A stretch of DNA of 31,287 nt. It comes from JAXHUH01 sp034211175 (lineage in GTDB: Bacteria > Actinomycetota > Acidimicrobiia > Acidimicrobiales > CAIXPF01). A model generated the notes under the pieces. That model saw only the letters and a program-made list of their open reading frames with translations, ran no database searches and was not told the DNA's origin. The stretch is taken from contig JAXHUH010000221.1 of NCBI GenBank assembly GCA_034211175.1, positions 1-31,287 of the forward strand, written 5' to 3'. The translations under genes were made by a program, and so were the position numbers. Below are positions 14,106-22,990 of the stretch, piece after piece (position 1 is the stretch's first letter; each line of letters starts with the position of its first letter).

Positions 14106-15065
14106 ATGATCGCCACGGTCGACCTCCGCTCGGGCGACGCCGCCGCCCGCCTCGACGATGCCATCCGCCGCGACGGGTTCGTGCAGCTCGTCGGCCACGG
14201 GCTCGACGAGGCGGTCGGCGACGCGCTGTGGGCGGGGATGGACGAGCTGTTCGCCCTGCCGCGTGAGGTGAAGGCGCACTACGTGGTCGACGACCCGACC
14301 GCGAACCGGGGTTGGCGGGAGAGGGGGAGCGAGGCGCTCAGCTACTCGCTCGGTGAGGCGTCGCCACCCGACCTGTTCGAGTCGTTCAACGTCGGCCACG
14401 ACGACCGGGTCGCCGCCGACACCGCCGATCTGATGGCGCCGACGCCGTGGCCGGGCGAGGCGCCGTCGTTCACCGCCGCCATCCGCGCCTACCTGGCCGA
14501 GATGGTGCGGCTGTCGGCCCACCTCGACGAGGTCCTCGGCGGTCTCATCGGTGTCGACGACCTCGCCGCGCGGTCGGGCCGTGGCCCCGACACGATGGCG
14601 TGCATCCGCTACGAGCGCGAGGCGTCCGACGGCGAGGTGCTGCCCGGCCAGCAGCGGATGGGCGCCCACAGCGACTACACGACGTTCACGATCCTGCGGG
14701 CCGACCCGGTGCCGGGGCTCGAGATCCTCGGCAACGACGGCTCGTGGGTCCCCGTCATCCCCGAGCCGGGCGCCCTGCTGCTGAACGTGGGCGACGTGCT
14801 GGCGATGTGGACCAACGACACCTGGCCCTCGACCCTGCACCGGGTGCCGCCCCCGCCCGGCAACGGCGCGGCGCTGCGGCGGTCGGTCGCCTACTTCCAC
14901 TACCCCGACCTCGACGTCGAGGTCGCGCCGCTGGCGGCGTACGCGCCGAACGGAAGCGACTACGCGCCGACGACGGTGCGCGACCACCTCGCGGCCCGGC
15001 TCCTCGGCCCCAAGCAGCACCGCCCCTCGACCAGCACCGGCACCCTCGCCGGCCGCCGCATCTGA
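14106..15065 (+). CDS. Second isopenicillin-N-synthase-like Fe(II)/2-oxoglutarate dioxygenase
   Basis: 319 residues, the usual family length. DIOX_N features (DGFVQLVGHGLDEAV, ELFALPREVKAHY) precede the catalytic jelly roll. The ligands are His188 and Asp190 (GAHSDYTTFTIL) and His245 (TLHRV). Arg258-x-Ser260 (RRSVAYF) would bind 2-oxoglutarate. PDLFESFNVG in the middle is characteristic of the family. ATG 14106 begins the aligned part; GTG 14070 is possible. It lies 48 bp after the first dioxygenase, on the same strand, probably in one transcript. Overall similarity between the two is low outside the motifs, so they are probably not a recent duplication and may act on successive or different substrates. 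It lacks the repeat insertion. Confidence 0.88.
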   Translation: MIATVDLRSGDAAARLDDAIRRDGFVQLVGHGLDEAVGDALWAGMDELFALPREVKAHYVVDDPTANRGWRERGSEALSYSLGEASPPDLFESFNVGHDDRVAADTADLMAPTPWPGEAPSFTAAIRAYLAEMVRLSAHLDEVLGGLIGVDDLAARSGRGPDTMACIRYEREASDGEVLPGQQRMGAHSDYTTFTILRADPVPGLEILGNDGSWVPVIPEPGALLLNVGDVLAMWTNDTWPSTLHRVPPPPGNGAALRRSVAYFHYPDLDVEVAPLAAYAPNGSDYAPTTVRDHLAARLLGPKQHRPSTSTGTLAGRRI

Positions 15066-15084
15066 CGTCCGGACCACTCGCCCG

Positions 15085-15156
15085 GAACCCGAACTGAACC
15101 CGAACTGGGTGTCACATCCGACCACCAGGTGGCAGATGTGACACCCAGAACGGGTT
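15085..15156. terminator. Long hairpin with nested stems between convergent genes
   Basis: CTGGGTGTCACATC (15105-15118) pairs perfectly with 15135-15148. The 16-nt loop itself holds CCACC-A-GGTGG (15122-15132). Outside a 2-nt mismatch, AACCCG (15097-15102) pairs with CGGGTT (15151-15156). It lies between the dioxygenase stop and the glgP stop and is symmetric, so it can terminate both strands. An 11-bp direct repeat (GAACCCGAACT, 15085-15095 and 15096-15106) forms its left foot. Its size suggests a mobile palindromic repeat (REP/MITE-like) reused as a terminator. Confidence 0.7.
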
Positions 15157-15186
15157 GGTCGTGGGGGTGGGGGCGGCCCGGTCGGG

Positions 15187-17712
15187 TCAGTTGGCCCAGG
15201 CGATGCGGCCGAGCTCCAGGGGCTGGCTCAGGTCGGCGTGGCCGGGGACGATCCGCACGGTGAAGCCGTAGCGGCCGGCGCGGTCGCACGCGAACGACGC
15301 CGTGTACATCCAGTGGCCGTCGCCGACCTTCTCCTTGCGGCTCATCACCACCGTCTCGGCGTGCTCGATCTCGTCGTGTTGGCCGACGGGGCCGTGCACC
15401 AGCTGGACCTCCACGTCGGTCGGCTCGAGGTGGCCGAGCGACACGCGGGCGGTGACCTGCTGGACCGAGCCGAGGTCGCTGACGGTTATGTCGGGCTCGG
15501 TCTGGTCGATGTGCACGCCGTGCCACGCCTCACCGATGCGCTGCTTCCACGCCGCCAGCTCCCTGGCCGCCAGGTTGCCTCCGGCGGTCAGGTGGTCGGC
15601 GCGGCCGGCGATCGGCTCGTACAGCTCGGTCGTGTAGTCGCGCACCATCCGGTGGGCGGTGACCTGGGGCCCGAGGCTGCGCCAGTTGGCCTTCATCCGC
15701 TCGATCCACGCCAGCGGCAGCGTGTTGGCGCTGCGGTCGTAGAACAGCGGCACGATCTGGGACTCGAGCAGGTCGAAGAGGCTGTTGGCCTCGAGCTCGT
15801 CGCGCTGCCAGTCGTCCTCGACGGTGTCGGCCGAGGTGATCGCCCAGCCGTTCTCGCCGTTGAACATCTCGTCCCACCATCCGTCGAGGATCGAGCAGTT
15901 CAGCGCACCGTTGAGCGCCGCCTTCATGCCGCTCGTCCCGCACGCCTCCATCGGGCGGCGGGGGTTGTTGAGCCACACGTCGGCGCCGCCGTAGAGGGCG
16001 CGGGCGACGGCCATGTCGTAGTCGTCGAGGAACACGAACCGGTGGCGGATGCCCATGTCGTGGGAGAACTCGACGATCTGGCGGATCAGCTCCTTGCCCT
16101 TGTCGTCGGCCGGGTGGGCCTTGCCGGCGAACACGAACTGCACCGGCCGGTCCGCGTCGAGCAGCAGCTTCTTCAGCCGGCTCGGCTGGCTGAGCAGCAG
16201 CGTCGCCCGCTTGTAGGTGGCGAAGCGTCGGGCGAAGCAGATGGTCAGCGCGTCGGGGTCGAGGGCTTGGCCGGTCCACGCCACGTCCGACGGCGAGAAG
16301 CCCCGCTGGAGCCCGGCCGAGTGGAGGTGGTCGCGCACGAACCGGACGAGCCGCTCGGTGCCGACCCGTCGGGCCGACCAGATCTCGTCGGCGCCGATGC
16401 TCGACACCCGCGACCAGTCGGAGCTGGCCTCCCACTCCTCGCCCAGGTGGCGGGCGAGGAGCTCGGCGTTCTCGGCCGTCACCCAGGTCGAGCCGTGGAC
16501 GCCGTTGGTGACCGACGTGATCGGCACCTCGGCCTCGGGCACGTCGGGCCACAGGTCGGAGAACATGGCCCGGCTGACCGAGCCGTGGAGCTTGGCGACG
16601 CCGTTGGAGCGGGCGGCGAGGCGCAGGCCCATGACCGCCATGTTGAACCGGTCGGCGGTCGCCTCGCCGGGCCGGTGGCCGAGCGCCATGAGGTCGTCGA
16701 CCTTGACGCCGCACTCGGACGCCCAGCGGGAGAAGTACTTGTCCATCAGCTCGCGGGGGAACTTGTCGATGCCCGCCGGGACCGGCGTGTGGGTCGTGAA
16801 CAGGCACCCGGACCGGGCCGCCTCGATCGCCTCGGGGTAGGTCAGCCCGCCGTGGACGATCAGCTCGCGGATGCGCTCGAGGCCGAGGAACCCGGCGTGG
16901 CCCTCGTTCGTGTGGAAGACCTGGGTGGGCATGCCCAGCTCCCGCAGGGCGCGGACGCCGCCGACGCCGAGGAGGATCTCCTGGCGGAGGCGGTGCTCGA
17001 TGTCGCCGCCGTAGAGGCGATCGGTGATCGTGCGCACGCTCGGGGCGTTGTCCTCGATGTCGGTGTCGAGCAGGTAGAGCGGCACGCGGCCGACGTCGGC
17101 CCGCCACACCTGGGCGGTCACGTCGGTGCCGCCCATGTCGAGCTGGACCCGGGCGTCGGTGAGGGTCAGCGCCATGGCGTAGGGGTCGAGGTCGGGGAAG
17201 CGCTCCTGCTGCCAGCCGTCGACGCTCAGCGACTGGCGGAAGTAGCCGTGCCGGTAGAACAGGCCGATGCCGACGAGGGGCACGCCGAGGTCGCTCGCCG
17301 CCTTGAGGTGGTCACCGGCGAGGATGCCGAGGCCGCCCGAGTACTGGGGGAGCGCCTCGCTGATGCCGAACTCCGGCGAGAAGTAGGCGATGTGGCGCAG
17401 CGGTGAGTCCTTGCGCTCCTGGAACCAGCGATCGCCCTCGCAGTAGGTGGCGAAGCGCTCGAGCGACTCGTCGAGCGTGCGCAGGAACCGGACGTCGGCG
17501 GCCAGCTCGTCGAAGCGCTGGCGGCTGACCTCGCCGAGCACCCGCACCGGGTCCTGGGCGGCGGCGCTCCACACCTCCGGGTCCACCCACTCGAACAGGG
17601 CCCGGGTCCGTCGGTCCCACGACCAGCGGAGGTTCATGGCCAGGGTGGCGAGTCCGTCGAGCTGGGCGGGGAGCCGGGGCCGGACGGTGAAGCTCTGGAG
17701 TGCCTTCATCAC
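15187..17712 (-). CDS. glgP: Alpha-glucan (glycogen/maltodextrin) phosphorylase, DUF3417 type
   Basis: 841 residues. The enzyme releases glucose-1-phosphate from alpha-1,4-glucan ends in the cytosol. The N-terminal DUF3417 domain (LATLAMNLRWSWDRRTRALFEWVDPE) marks the short bacterial/archaeal phosphorylase type. The active-site segments YSGGLGILAGDHLKAASDLG, VFHTNEGHAGFLGLERIREL and SVTNGVH follow. The pyridoxal-phosphate site is GTSGMKAALNG with Lys597, and a beta-rich C-terminal extension of about 130 residues ends the protein. GTG 17712 is preferred, with TACCGT six nt upstream; ATG 17709 is the alternative. The gene is divergent from glgE across 179 bp, so glucan breakdown and synthesis share a control region. 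Its 3' end meets a long hairpin. Confidence 0.93.
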   Translation of the reverse strand: MMKALQSFTVRPRLPAQLDGLATLAMNLRWSWDRRTRALFEWVDPEVWSAAAQDPVRVLGEVSRQRFDELAADVRFLRTLDESLERFATYCEGDRWFQERKDSPLRHIAYFSPEFGISEALPQYSGGLGILAGDHLKAASDLGVPLVGIGLFYRHGYFRQSLSVDGWQQERFPDLDPYAMALTLTDARVQLDMGGTDVTAQVWRADVGRVPLYLLDTDIEDNAPSVRTITDRLYGGDIEHRLRQEILLGVGGVRALRELGMPTQVFHTNEGHAGFLGLERIRELIVHGGLTYPEAIEAARSGCLFTTHTPVPAGIDKFPRELMDKYFSRWASECGVKVDDLMALGHRPGEATADRFNMAVMGLRLAARSNGVAKLHGSVSRAMFSDLWPDVPEAEVPITSVTNGVHGSTWVTAENAELLARHLGEEWEASSDWSRVSSIGADEIWSARRVGTERLVRFVRDHLHSAGLQRGFSPSDVAWTGQALDPDALTICFARRFATYKRATLLLSQPSRLKKLLLDADRPVQFVFAGKAHPADDKGKELIRQIVEFSHDMGIRHRFVFLDDYDMAVARALYGGADVWLNNPRRPMEACGTSGMKAALNGALNCSILDGWWDEMFNGENGWAITSADTVEDDWQRDELEANSLFDLLESQIVPLFYDRSANTLPLAWIERMKANWRSLGPQVTAHRMVRDYTTELYEPIAGRADHLTAGGNLAARELAAWKQRIGEAWHGVHIDQTEPDITVSDLGSVQQVTARVSLGHLEPTDVEVQLVHGPVGQHDEIEHAETVVMSRKEKVGDGHWMYTASFACDRAGRYGFTVRIVPGHADLSQPLELGRIAWAN

Positions 17713-17718
17713 CCCCGG

Positions 17719-17746
17719 ACGGTACAGAACCGGTCGGGTCACACAA
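17719..17746 (-). promoter_or_regulatory. glgP leaderless promoter
   Basis: On the minus strand TTGTGT (17746-17741), a 16-bp spacer and TACCGT (17724-17719) are followed by six nt and GTG 17712. The -35 matches only at TTG; the -10 and its distance to the start codon are the stronger evidence. Confidence 0.45.
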
Positions 17747-17856
17747 CGTGAACCCCCGGTTAAGCCTTCGAAAGCACCTACTCAGGGTGACCAGGTCAGC
17801 CCCTCTCCGCGGTCATGCGACCCCTTCCCCGATGTGACGAGTCTGTGTCAAGGGGT

Positions 17857-17885
17857 TTCACGACCCCGGTGGTGTGGGCAATCCT
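17857..17885 (+). promoter_or_regulatory. glgE promoter, probably leaderless
   Basis: TTCACG (17857-17862), a 17-bp spacer and AATCCT (17880-17885) are followed by six nt and GTG 17892. This supports the start at 17892 rather than 17874. Confidence 0.4.
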
Positions 17886-17891
17886 GGACAC

Positions 17892-19808
17892 GTGCTGGGC
17901 CACATCATCATCGACGACGTCCGTCCGCGAACGCCCGACGGCTACCCCCCGAAGGTCGTCGACGGCGAACGGATCCGGGTCAGCGCCGACCTGATCAAGG
18001 ACGGCCACGACGAGCTCGGCGCGGTCGTCCGGCTCCGTCGCGGCCCGCAGCTGATCGCCAGCGCCCCCCTGCACGAGGTCGTCAACGACCTGTGGGAGGG
18101 CGAGCTCGAGGTCAGCGGCCTCGGCGCCCACGAGCTCGAGATCGTCGCGTGGACCGATCGCTTCGCCACCTGGCGCCACCACATCGAGGTGAAGGCGGCT
18201 GCGGGCCAGGACGTGCTGGTCGAGCTCGAGGTCGGGGCCCGGTTCCTCGAGGAGCTGGTCGGCGACGTGTCCCCGGCCGGCCAGGCCCGGGTCCGCGACG
18301 CCATCGAGACCATGCGCAACGAGACCTGCTCGCTCGACGTGCGCCTCAACGCCGCGCTCGACGACGCGGTCGTCGAGCTGATCGCGCCGGTCGTGCCCGA
18401 CTGGGACCGCACGAGCCGCACCGTGCCGCTGTGGATCGACCGTCCGCTGGGCGGCTTCAGCGCCTGGTACGAGCTGTTCCCCCGCTCCGAGGGCGGCTTC
18501 GCCGGCGCGGTCAAGCGGCTCGACGCCATCGCGGACATGGGCTTCGACATCGTCTACCTGCCGCCGATCCACCCGATCGGGCGCAGCTTCCGCAAGGGCC
18601 CGAACAACACGCTCGACGCCGGCCCCGACGACCCGGGCAGCCCGTGGGCCATCGGCGGCGCGGAGGGCGGCCACCTCGCCATCCACCCCGAGCTCGGCGA
18701 TCACGGCGACTTCGTCCGCCTCGTCGACGAGACCCGGGCCCGGGGCATGGAGATCGCGCTCGACTACGCCCTGCAGTGCTCGCCCGACCACCCCTGGGTC
18801 CACGCCCATCCGGAGTGGTTCACGCAGCTGCCCGACGGGTCGATCCGCTACGCCGAGAACCCGCCGAAGAAGTACCAGGACATCTACCCGATCAACTTCT
18901 GGCCCGAGCGGGAGACCGATCGGATCGCCCTGTGGCACGCGTGCAAGGAGATCCTCGACCACTGGATCGCCGCCGGGGTGCGCGTGTTCCGGGTCGACAA
19001 CCCCCACACCAAGCCGCTCGCCTTCTGGGAGTGGGTGATCGGCGAGGTCCGCGCCTCGCACCCCGATGTCCTGTTCCTCGCCGAGGCGTTCACCCGCCCG
19101 AAGATGATGGCCAAGCTCGCCGAGGTCGGCTTCACCCAGAGCTACTCGTACTTCACGTGGCGCTACAGCGACGCCGAGTTCCGGGAGTACCTCACCGAGC
19201 TGTCGACGACCGACGTCGTCGACTACATGCGACCGAACTTCTGGCCCAACACGCCCGACATCCTCGAGGGCGTGCTGCGCAACGGGCCGCCGGCGGCGTT
19301 CGCCATGCGGCTGGTGCTGGCTGCGACGATGACGCCGAACTACGGCATGTACAGCGGCTACGAGCTGTTCGAGAACCAGCCGGCCGCCGACCACAACACC
19401 GAGTACCTCAACTCGGAGAAGTACCAGATCGTCGAGCGGGACTGGAGCCGGACCGACACGCTCGTCCCGCTCATCACCCAGATCAACGCCATCCGTCGAC
19501 GTCACCCGGCGTTCCAGCAGCTGCGGACCATCCGGTTCCACGGCTCGGACAACGGCGCCATCCTCGCCTACTCGAAGACGACGCCCGAGGGTGGCGATCC
19601 GGTGCTGGTCGTGGTCAACCTCGACTTCGACAACCCCCAGGCCGCCACGCTCGATCTCGATCTCGGTGAGCTGGGGATGCCGTGGGGCGACCCGTACACC
19701 GTCCACGACGAGATCTCCGGCGAGACCTACACGTGGCAGGGCAATCGACCATGGGTCCGCCTCGATCCCGCCCGATATCCGGCCCACGTGCTGGCGCTCC
19801 GTGCCTGA
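17892..19808 (+). CDS. glgE: Alpha-1,4-glucan:maltose-1-phosphate maltosyltransferase
   Basis: 638 residues, cytosolic GH13 enzyme that adds maltosyl units from maltose-1-phosphate to growing alpha-1,4-glucan. The N-terminal domain (to about residue 190) begins GHIIIDDVRPRTPDGYPPK, as is typical of GlgE. The catalytic barrel contains YELFPRS, FDIVYLPPIHPIG and KGPNNT, the nucleophile Asp369 in FRVDNPHTKP and the acid Glu398 in LFLAEAF. A C-terminal beta domain closes the protein. RVDNPH followed by TKP is diagnostic of GlgE against ordinary amylases. GTG 17892 is chosen because GlgE-like sequence begins there and a promoter ends six nt before it; GTG 17874 is the alternative. It heads the glgE-treS-mak-glgB set, 159 bp before treS. 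Confidence 0.95.
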   Translation: MLGHIIIDDVRPRTPDGYPPKVVDGERIRVSADLIKDGHDELGAVVRLRRGPQLIASAPLHEVVNDLWEGELEVSGLGAHELEIVAWTDRFATWRHHIEVKAAAGQDVLVELEVGARFLEELVGDVSPAGQARVRDAIETMRNETCSLDVRLNAALDDAVVELIAPVVPDWDRTSRTVPLWIDRPLGGFSAWYELFPRSEGGFAGAVKRLDAIADMGFDIVYLPPIHPIGRSFRKGPNNTLDAGPDDPGSPWAIGGAEGGHLAIHPELGDHGDFVRLVDETRARGMEIALDYALQCSPDHPWVHAHPEWFTQLPDGSIRYAENPPKKYQDIYPINFWPERETDRIALWHACKEILDHWIAAGVRVFRVDNPHTKPLAFWEWVIGEVRASHPDVLFLAEAFTRPKMMAKLAEVGFTQSYSYFTWRYSDAEFREYLTELSTTDVVDYMRPNFWPNTPDILEGVLRNGPPAAFAMRLVLAATMTPNYGMYSGYELFENQPAADHNTEYLNSEKYQIVERDWSRTDTLVPLITQINAIRRRHPAFQQLRTIRFHGSDNGAILAYSKTTPEGGDPVLVVVNLDFDNPQAATLDLDLGELGMPWGDPYTVHDEISGETYTWQGNRPWVRLDPARYPAHVLALRA

Positions 19809-19967
19809 GCCCGGGCGAACACCGATGGACCAGCACGTGCGCCGCCCCGGACGCCATCTCGCCCCCCGACCCGTCTCCCGCACGAGTGACGTTCGCCATG
19901 GTGCCGGCGTCCGTGGCGGTACGGTTGGCAAGCATTCCCAGCTCAGCGTGACAGCGAAAGACCGTCC

Positions 19968-21662
19968 ATGAACCGACCTCACGAACGCATCGACCCCAAC
20001 GATGCGCTCTGGTATCAGCGAGCCGTCTTCTACGAGGTGAGCGTCCGCAGCTTCGCCGACAGCAACGGCGATGGCACCGGTGATCTCCAGGGGCTGATCA
20101 ACAAGCTCGACTACCTGGAGTGGCTCGGCGTCGACTGCATCTGGATGCTGCCCTTCTACCAATCACCCCTGCGTGACGGTGGGTACGACATCTCCGACTT
20201 CCTGTCGGTCCACCCCAACTACGGCGATGTCGACGACGCCCGCCAGCTCATGGACGAGGCCCATCGGCGCGGCATTCGGGTGATCGCCGATCTCGTCGTC
20301 AACCACACGAGCGACCAGCACCCCTGGTTCCTCGAGAGCCGCCAGAACAAGACCAACCCGAAGGCCGACTGGTACGTCTGGAGCGACGACGACCAGCTCT
20401 GGTCCGAGGCCCGGATCATCTTCGTGGACACCGAGCCCTCGAACTGGACCTGGGACCACCAGCGCGAGCAGTTCTACTGGCACCGGTTCTTCCACCATCA
20501 GCCCGACCTCAACTACCGCAACCCCGAGGTGGGCGAGGCGATCATCGACACCCTCCGGTACTGGCTGGACCTCGGCTTCGACGGGTTCCGCCTCGACGCG
20601 GTGCCGTACCTGTTCGAGCGCGACGGCACGAACGGCGAGAACCTCCCGGAGACCCACGAGTACCTGAAGCGCCTGCGCAAGGAGATCGACGCCACCTACC
20701 CGGGGCGCGTGCTCCTGGCCGAGGCCAACCAGTGGCCGGCCGACGTCGTCGACTACTTCGGGGACGACGACGAGTGCCAGATGGCGTTCCACTTCCCGCT
20801 GATGCCCCGCATGTTCATGGCGGCGCGGCGGGAGCAGCGCTACCCGATCACCGAGATCCTGGCCCAGACACCGGACATCCCGCCCGGGTGCCAGTGGGGC
20901 ATCTTCCTGCGGAACCACGACGAGCTGACGCTCGAGATGGTGACCGACGAAGAGCGGGACTACATGTACTCCGAGTACGCCAAGGACCCGCGCATGAAGC
21001 GGAACGTCGGCATCGCCCGCCGCCTGTTCCCGCTGCTGGAGAACGACCGGCGCCTCGCCGAGCTGTTCCACGCGCTCATCCTCAGCCTGCCGGGCAGCCC
21101 GGTCCTCTACTACGGTGACGAGATCGGGATGGGCGACAACATCTACCTCGGCGACCGCGACGGGGTACGTACGCCCATGCAGTGGACGCCGGACCGCAAC
21201 GGCGGGTTCAGCACCGCCGATTTCGCCCAGCTCTTCCTGCCCCCGTTGATGGATCCGGTCTACGGGTTCACGTCCGTGAACGTCGAGGCCCATCAGCGCG
21301 ATCCCAGCTCGTTCCTCCAGTGGGTGCGCCGGATGTTGCAGGTGCGCCGCGAGCTCCCGGTGTTCGGCACCGGCAACTTCGAGGTGCTCCACGCCGAGAA
21401 CCCGTCGGTGCTCGCCTACATCCGCCGCGCGGACGAGGACATGGACGGCGACGGCCACGAGGACATCGTGCTGTGCGTCAACAACCTCAGCCGCTTCGCG
21501 CAGCCGGTGGAGCTCATGCTGGCGAACTTCGCGGGCAAGATCCCGATCGAGATGATGGGCCGGGTCCCGTTCCCGGCCATCGGACAACTGCCGTACTTCG
21601 TGACACTGCCGCCGTACGGCTTCTACTGGTTCACGCTCGTCGACGATGTGGTGGGGGGATGA
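19968..21662 (+). CDS. treS: Trehalose synthase (maltose alpha-D-glucosyltransferase)
   Basis: 564 residues. It interconverts trehalose and maltose by intramolecular glucosyl transfer in the cytosol. This is a GH13 barrel from WYQRAVFYEVSVRSFADSNGDG, with the nucleophile Asp210 (GFRLDAVPYLFE), acid/base Glu252 (LLAEANQWP) and Asp318 (RNHDELTLE). ARRLFPLLENDRR and VLYYGDEIGMGDNIYLGDRDGVRTPMQW are typical TreS segments. The ATG at 19968 is preceded only by a weak purine stretch (GCGAAAG). The stop overlaps the mak start by 4 bp (ATGA). In the GlgE pathway this enzyme supplies maltose to the kinase encoded next. TreS and Mak are separate proteins here, not fused as in some species. Confidence 0.95.
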   Translation: MNRPHERIDPNDALWYQRAVFYEVSVRSFADSNGDGTGDLQGLINKLDYLEWLGVDCIWMLPFYQSPLRDGGYDISDFLSVHPNYGDVDDARQLMDEAHRRGIRVIADLVVNHTSDQHPWFLESRQNKTNPKADWYVWSDDDQLWSEARIIFVDTEPSNWTWDHQREQFYWHRFFHHQPDLNYRNPEVGEAIIDTLRYWLDLGFDGFRLDAVPYLFERDGTNGENLPETHEYLKRLRKEIDATYPGRVLLAEANQWPADVVDYFGDDDECQMAFHFPLMPRMFMAARREQRYPITEILAQTPDIPPGCQWGIFLRNHDELTLEMVTDEERDYMYSEYAKDPRMKRNVGIARRLFPLLENDRRLAELFHALILSLPGSPVLYYGDEIGMGDNIYLGDRDGVRTPMQWTPDRNGGFSTADFAQLFLPPLMDPVYGFTSVNVEAHQRDPSSFLQWVRRMLQVRRELPVFGTGNFEVLHAENPSVLAYIRRADEDMDGDGHEDIVLCVNNLSRFAQPVELMLANFAGKIPIEMMGRVPFPAIGQLPYFVTLPPYGFYWFTLVDDVVGG

Positions 21663-22990
21663 TCAAGAACTCCGAACTGGCCGCCTTGCTACCGGACTAC
21701 CTCCGGGAGCAGCGCTGGTACGGCTCGAGCGACCGCACGCTCGCCGATGTGCGGATCGTCGACACGGAGGTCTGGAAGGCCGACTTCCCGGGCCTGGCCT
21801 GGGTGCTCGCCGAGGCCACCTTCGTCGACGCGCCGCCGGCCACGTACCAGGTGTTCGTCGGGTTGCGCCCCCACGGGTCGACCCAGGACTTCCTCCGGGG
21901 CAAGGACAACTCCGTCCTCGGGGAGCTGCGCACACCGATCGGCAGGGCCCTGGCCTACGACGCGCTCATCGACCCCGAGCTCACGCTCGACGTGGCCCGG
22001 CGCCTGGCGACCGAGGAGACCTTCACCTCGGTGCGTCCGCTCAACGTCGAGCAGTCGAACACGTCGATCGTGTTCGACGAGCGCCTGATCCTCAAGGTGT
22101 TCCGCCGGGTCTACGAGGGCTCCAACCCCGACGTCGAGGTGACCCGCAAGCTCCACGACGTCGGCTTCGAGAACATCACCGCACCGGTCGTCGAGTGGCA
22201 GCGCCACGGCTTCGACCTCGCGGTGCTGCGGGTCTACCTCGTGGGGAGCACGGCCGGCCTCGCCATGGCCCGCCTGTCGCTGCGCGACATCTTCCAGCGC
22301 CGTCGTGCGCCGAGCACCGTCGGCGGTGACTTCGGCCCCGAGGCACGCCGCCTCGGGGAGATCACCGCCCGCATGCACCTGGCGATGGCCGAGGCGTTCG
22401 GGCTCTTCGAGTCCGACCCGGCCGGATGGTCGGCCGCGATGGCGGCCCACCTCGACCGGATCGACGCCACCGACATCGACCGCGACGCCGTGCTGGCCCA
22501 GTACCGGCGCCTCGCCGAGCTGGACGACGCCGGGCCCGCCATGCGGATCCACGGCGACTACCACCTCGACCAGACGCTGCGGACCGACGACGGCTGGTAC
22601 GTCCTCGACTTCGAGGGCGAACCGGCCCGACCGTTGGACGAGCGCACCGCGCCGTCCTCGCCACTGCGGGACGTGGCCGGCATGATGCGCTCGTTCCAGT
22701 ACGCCGCCCGGCTCACGCTCGCCGAGCGCGGCGAGCACGACGAGGTCGAGCTGCTCGAGTGGGCCGAGCAGTGGGAGCAGCACGTCGTGCGCACCTTCCT
22801 CGCCGGCTACCGCGAGACCCCCGGCATCGATGCCCTGCTTCCTCCCAAGGAGGAGGCGCTGTGGACCGTGCTGCGGGCCTTCGAGCTCGACAAGGCCGTC
22901 TACGAGGTCGGCTACGAGCGTGCCCACCGCCCCACATGGGTAGACATCCCGTTGTCCGCCGTGAACCGACTCATCGAGATACGTGCCTGA
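21659..22990 (+). CDS. mak: Maltokinase (maltose + ATP to maltose-1-phosphate)
   Basis: 443 residues, cytosolic kinase with the aminoglycoside-phosphotransferase fold. The N-terminal cap begins LPDYLREQRWYGSSDRTLADV. The nucleotide-binding lobe has NTSIVFDERLILKVFRRV, with the Lys of LKVFRR. The catalytic loop HGDYHLDQTL holds His298 and Asp300, and the metal-binding DFEGEP has Asp317. The C-terminal helical part includes SPLRDVAGMMRSFQYAA. These match the mycobacterial Mak/Pep2 family. Its ATG overlaps the treS stop and is preceded by GTGGGGGG, a plausible ribosome site; coupling keeps TreS and Mak in step. Its product is the GlgE donor. Its stop lies inside or just before the glgB start. 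Confidence 0.94.
   Translation: MIKNSELAALLPDYLREQRWYGSSDRTLADVRIVDTEVWKADFPGLAWVLAEATFVDAPPATYQVFVGLRPHGSTQDFLRGKDNSVLGELRTPIGRALAYDALIDPELTLDVARRLATEETFTSVRPLNVEQSNTSIVFDERLILKVFRRVYEGSNPDVEVTRKLHDVGFENITAPVVEWQRHGFDLAVLRVYLVGSTAGLAMARLSLRDIFQRRRAPSTVGGDFGPEARRLGEITARMHLAMAEAFGLFESDPAGWSAAMAAHLDRIDATDIDRDAVLAQYRRLAELDDAGPAMRIHGDYHLDQTLRTDDGWYVLDFEGEPARPLDERTAPSSPLRDVAGMMRSFQYAARLTLAERGEHDEVELLEWAEQWEQHVVRTFLAGYRETPGIDALLPPKEEALWTVLRAFELDKAVYEVGYERAHRPTWVDIPLSAVNRLIEIRA

Noticed and set aside
12975..15125. 716-codon minus-strand frame opposite the two dioxygenases
   Set aside because: No domain and a composition typical of antisense to GC-rich genes; the plus-strand proteins have all catalytic motifs.
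15238..17406. 722-codon plus-strand frame opposite glgP
   Set aside because: Antisense shadow; the minus strand encodes an intact phosphorylase with its cofactor lysine.
17806..17870. CCCCTT/AAGGGG and TGAC/GTCA inverted repeats in the glgP-glgE gap as operators
   Set aside because: Arms are short and widely or unevenly spaced; too weak to call, though a control site is expected in this region.
17796..20162. 788-codon minus-strand frame opposite glgE
   Set aside because: Antisense shadow of a clear GlgE; no motif of its own.
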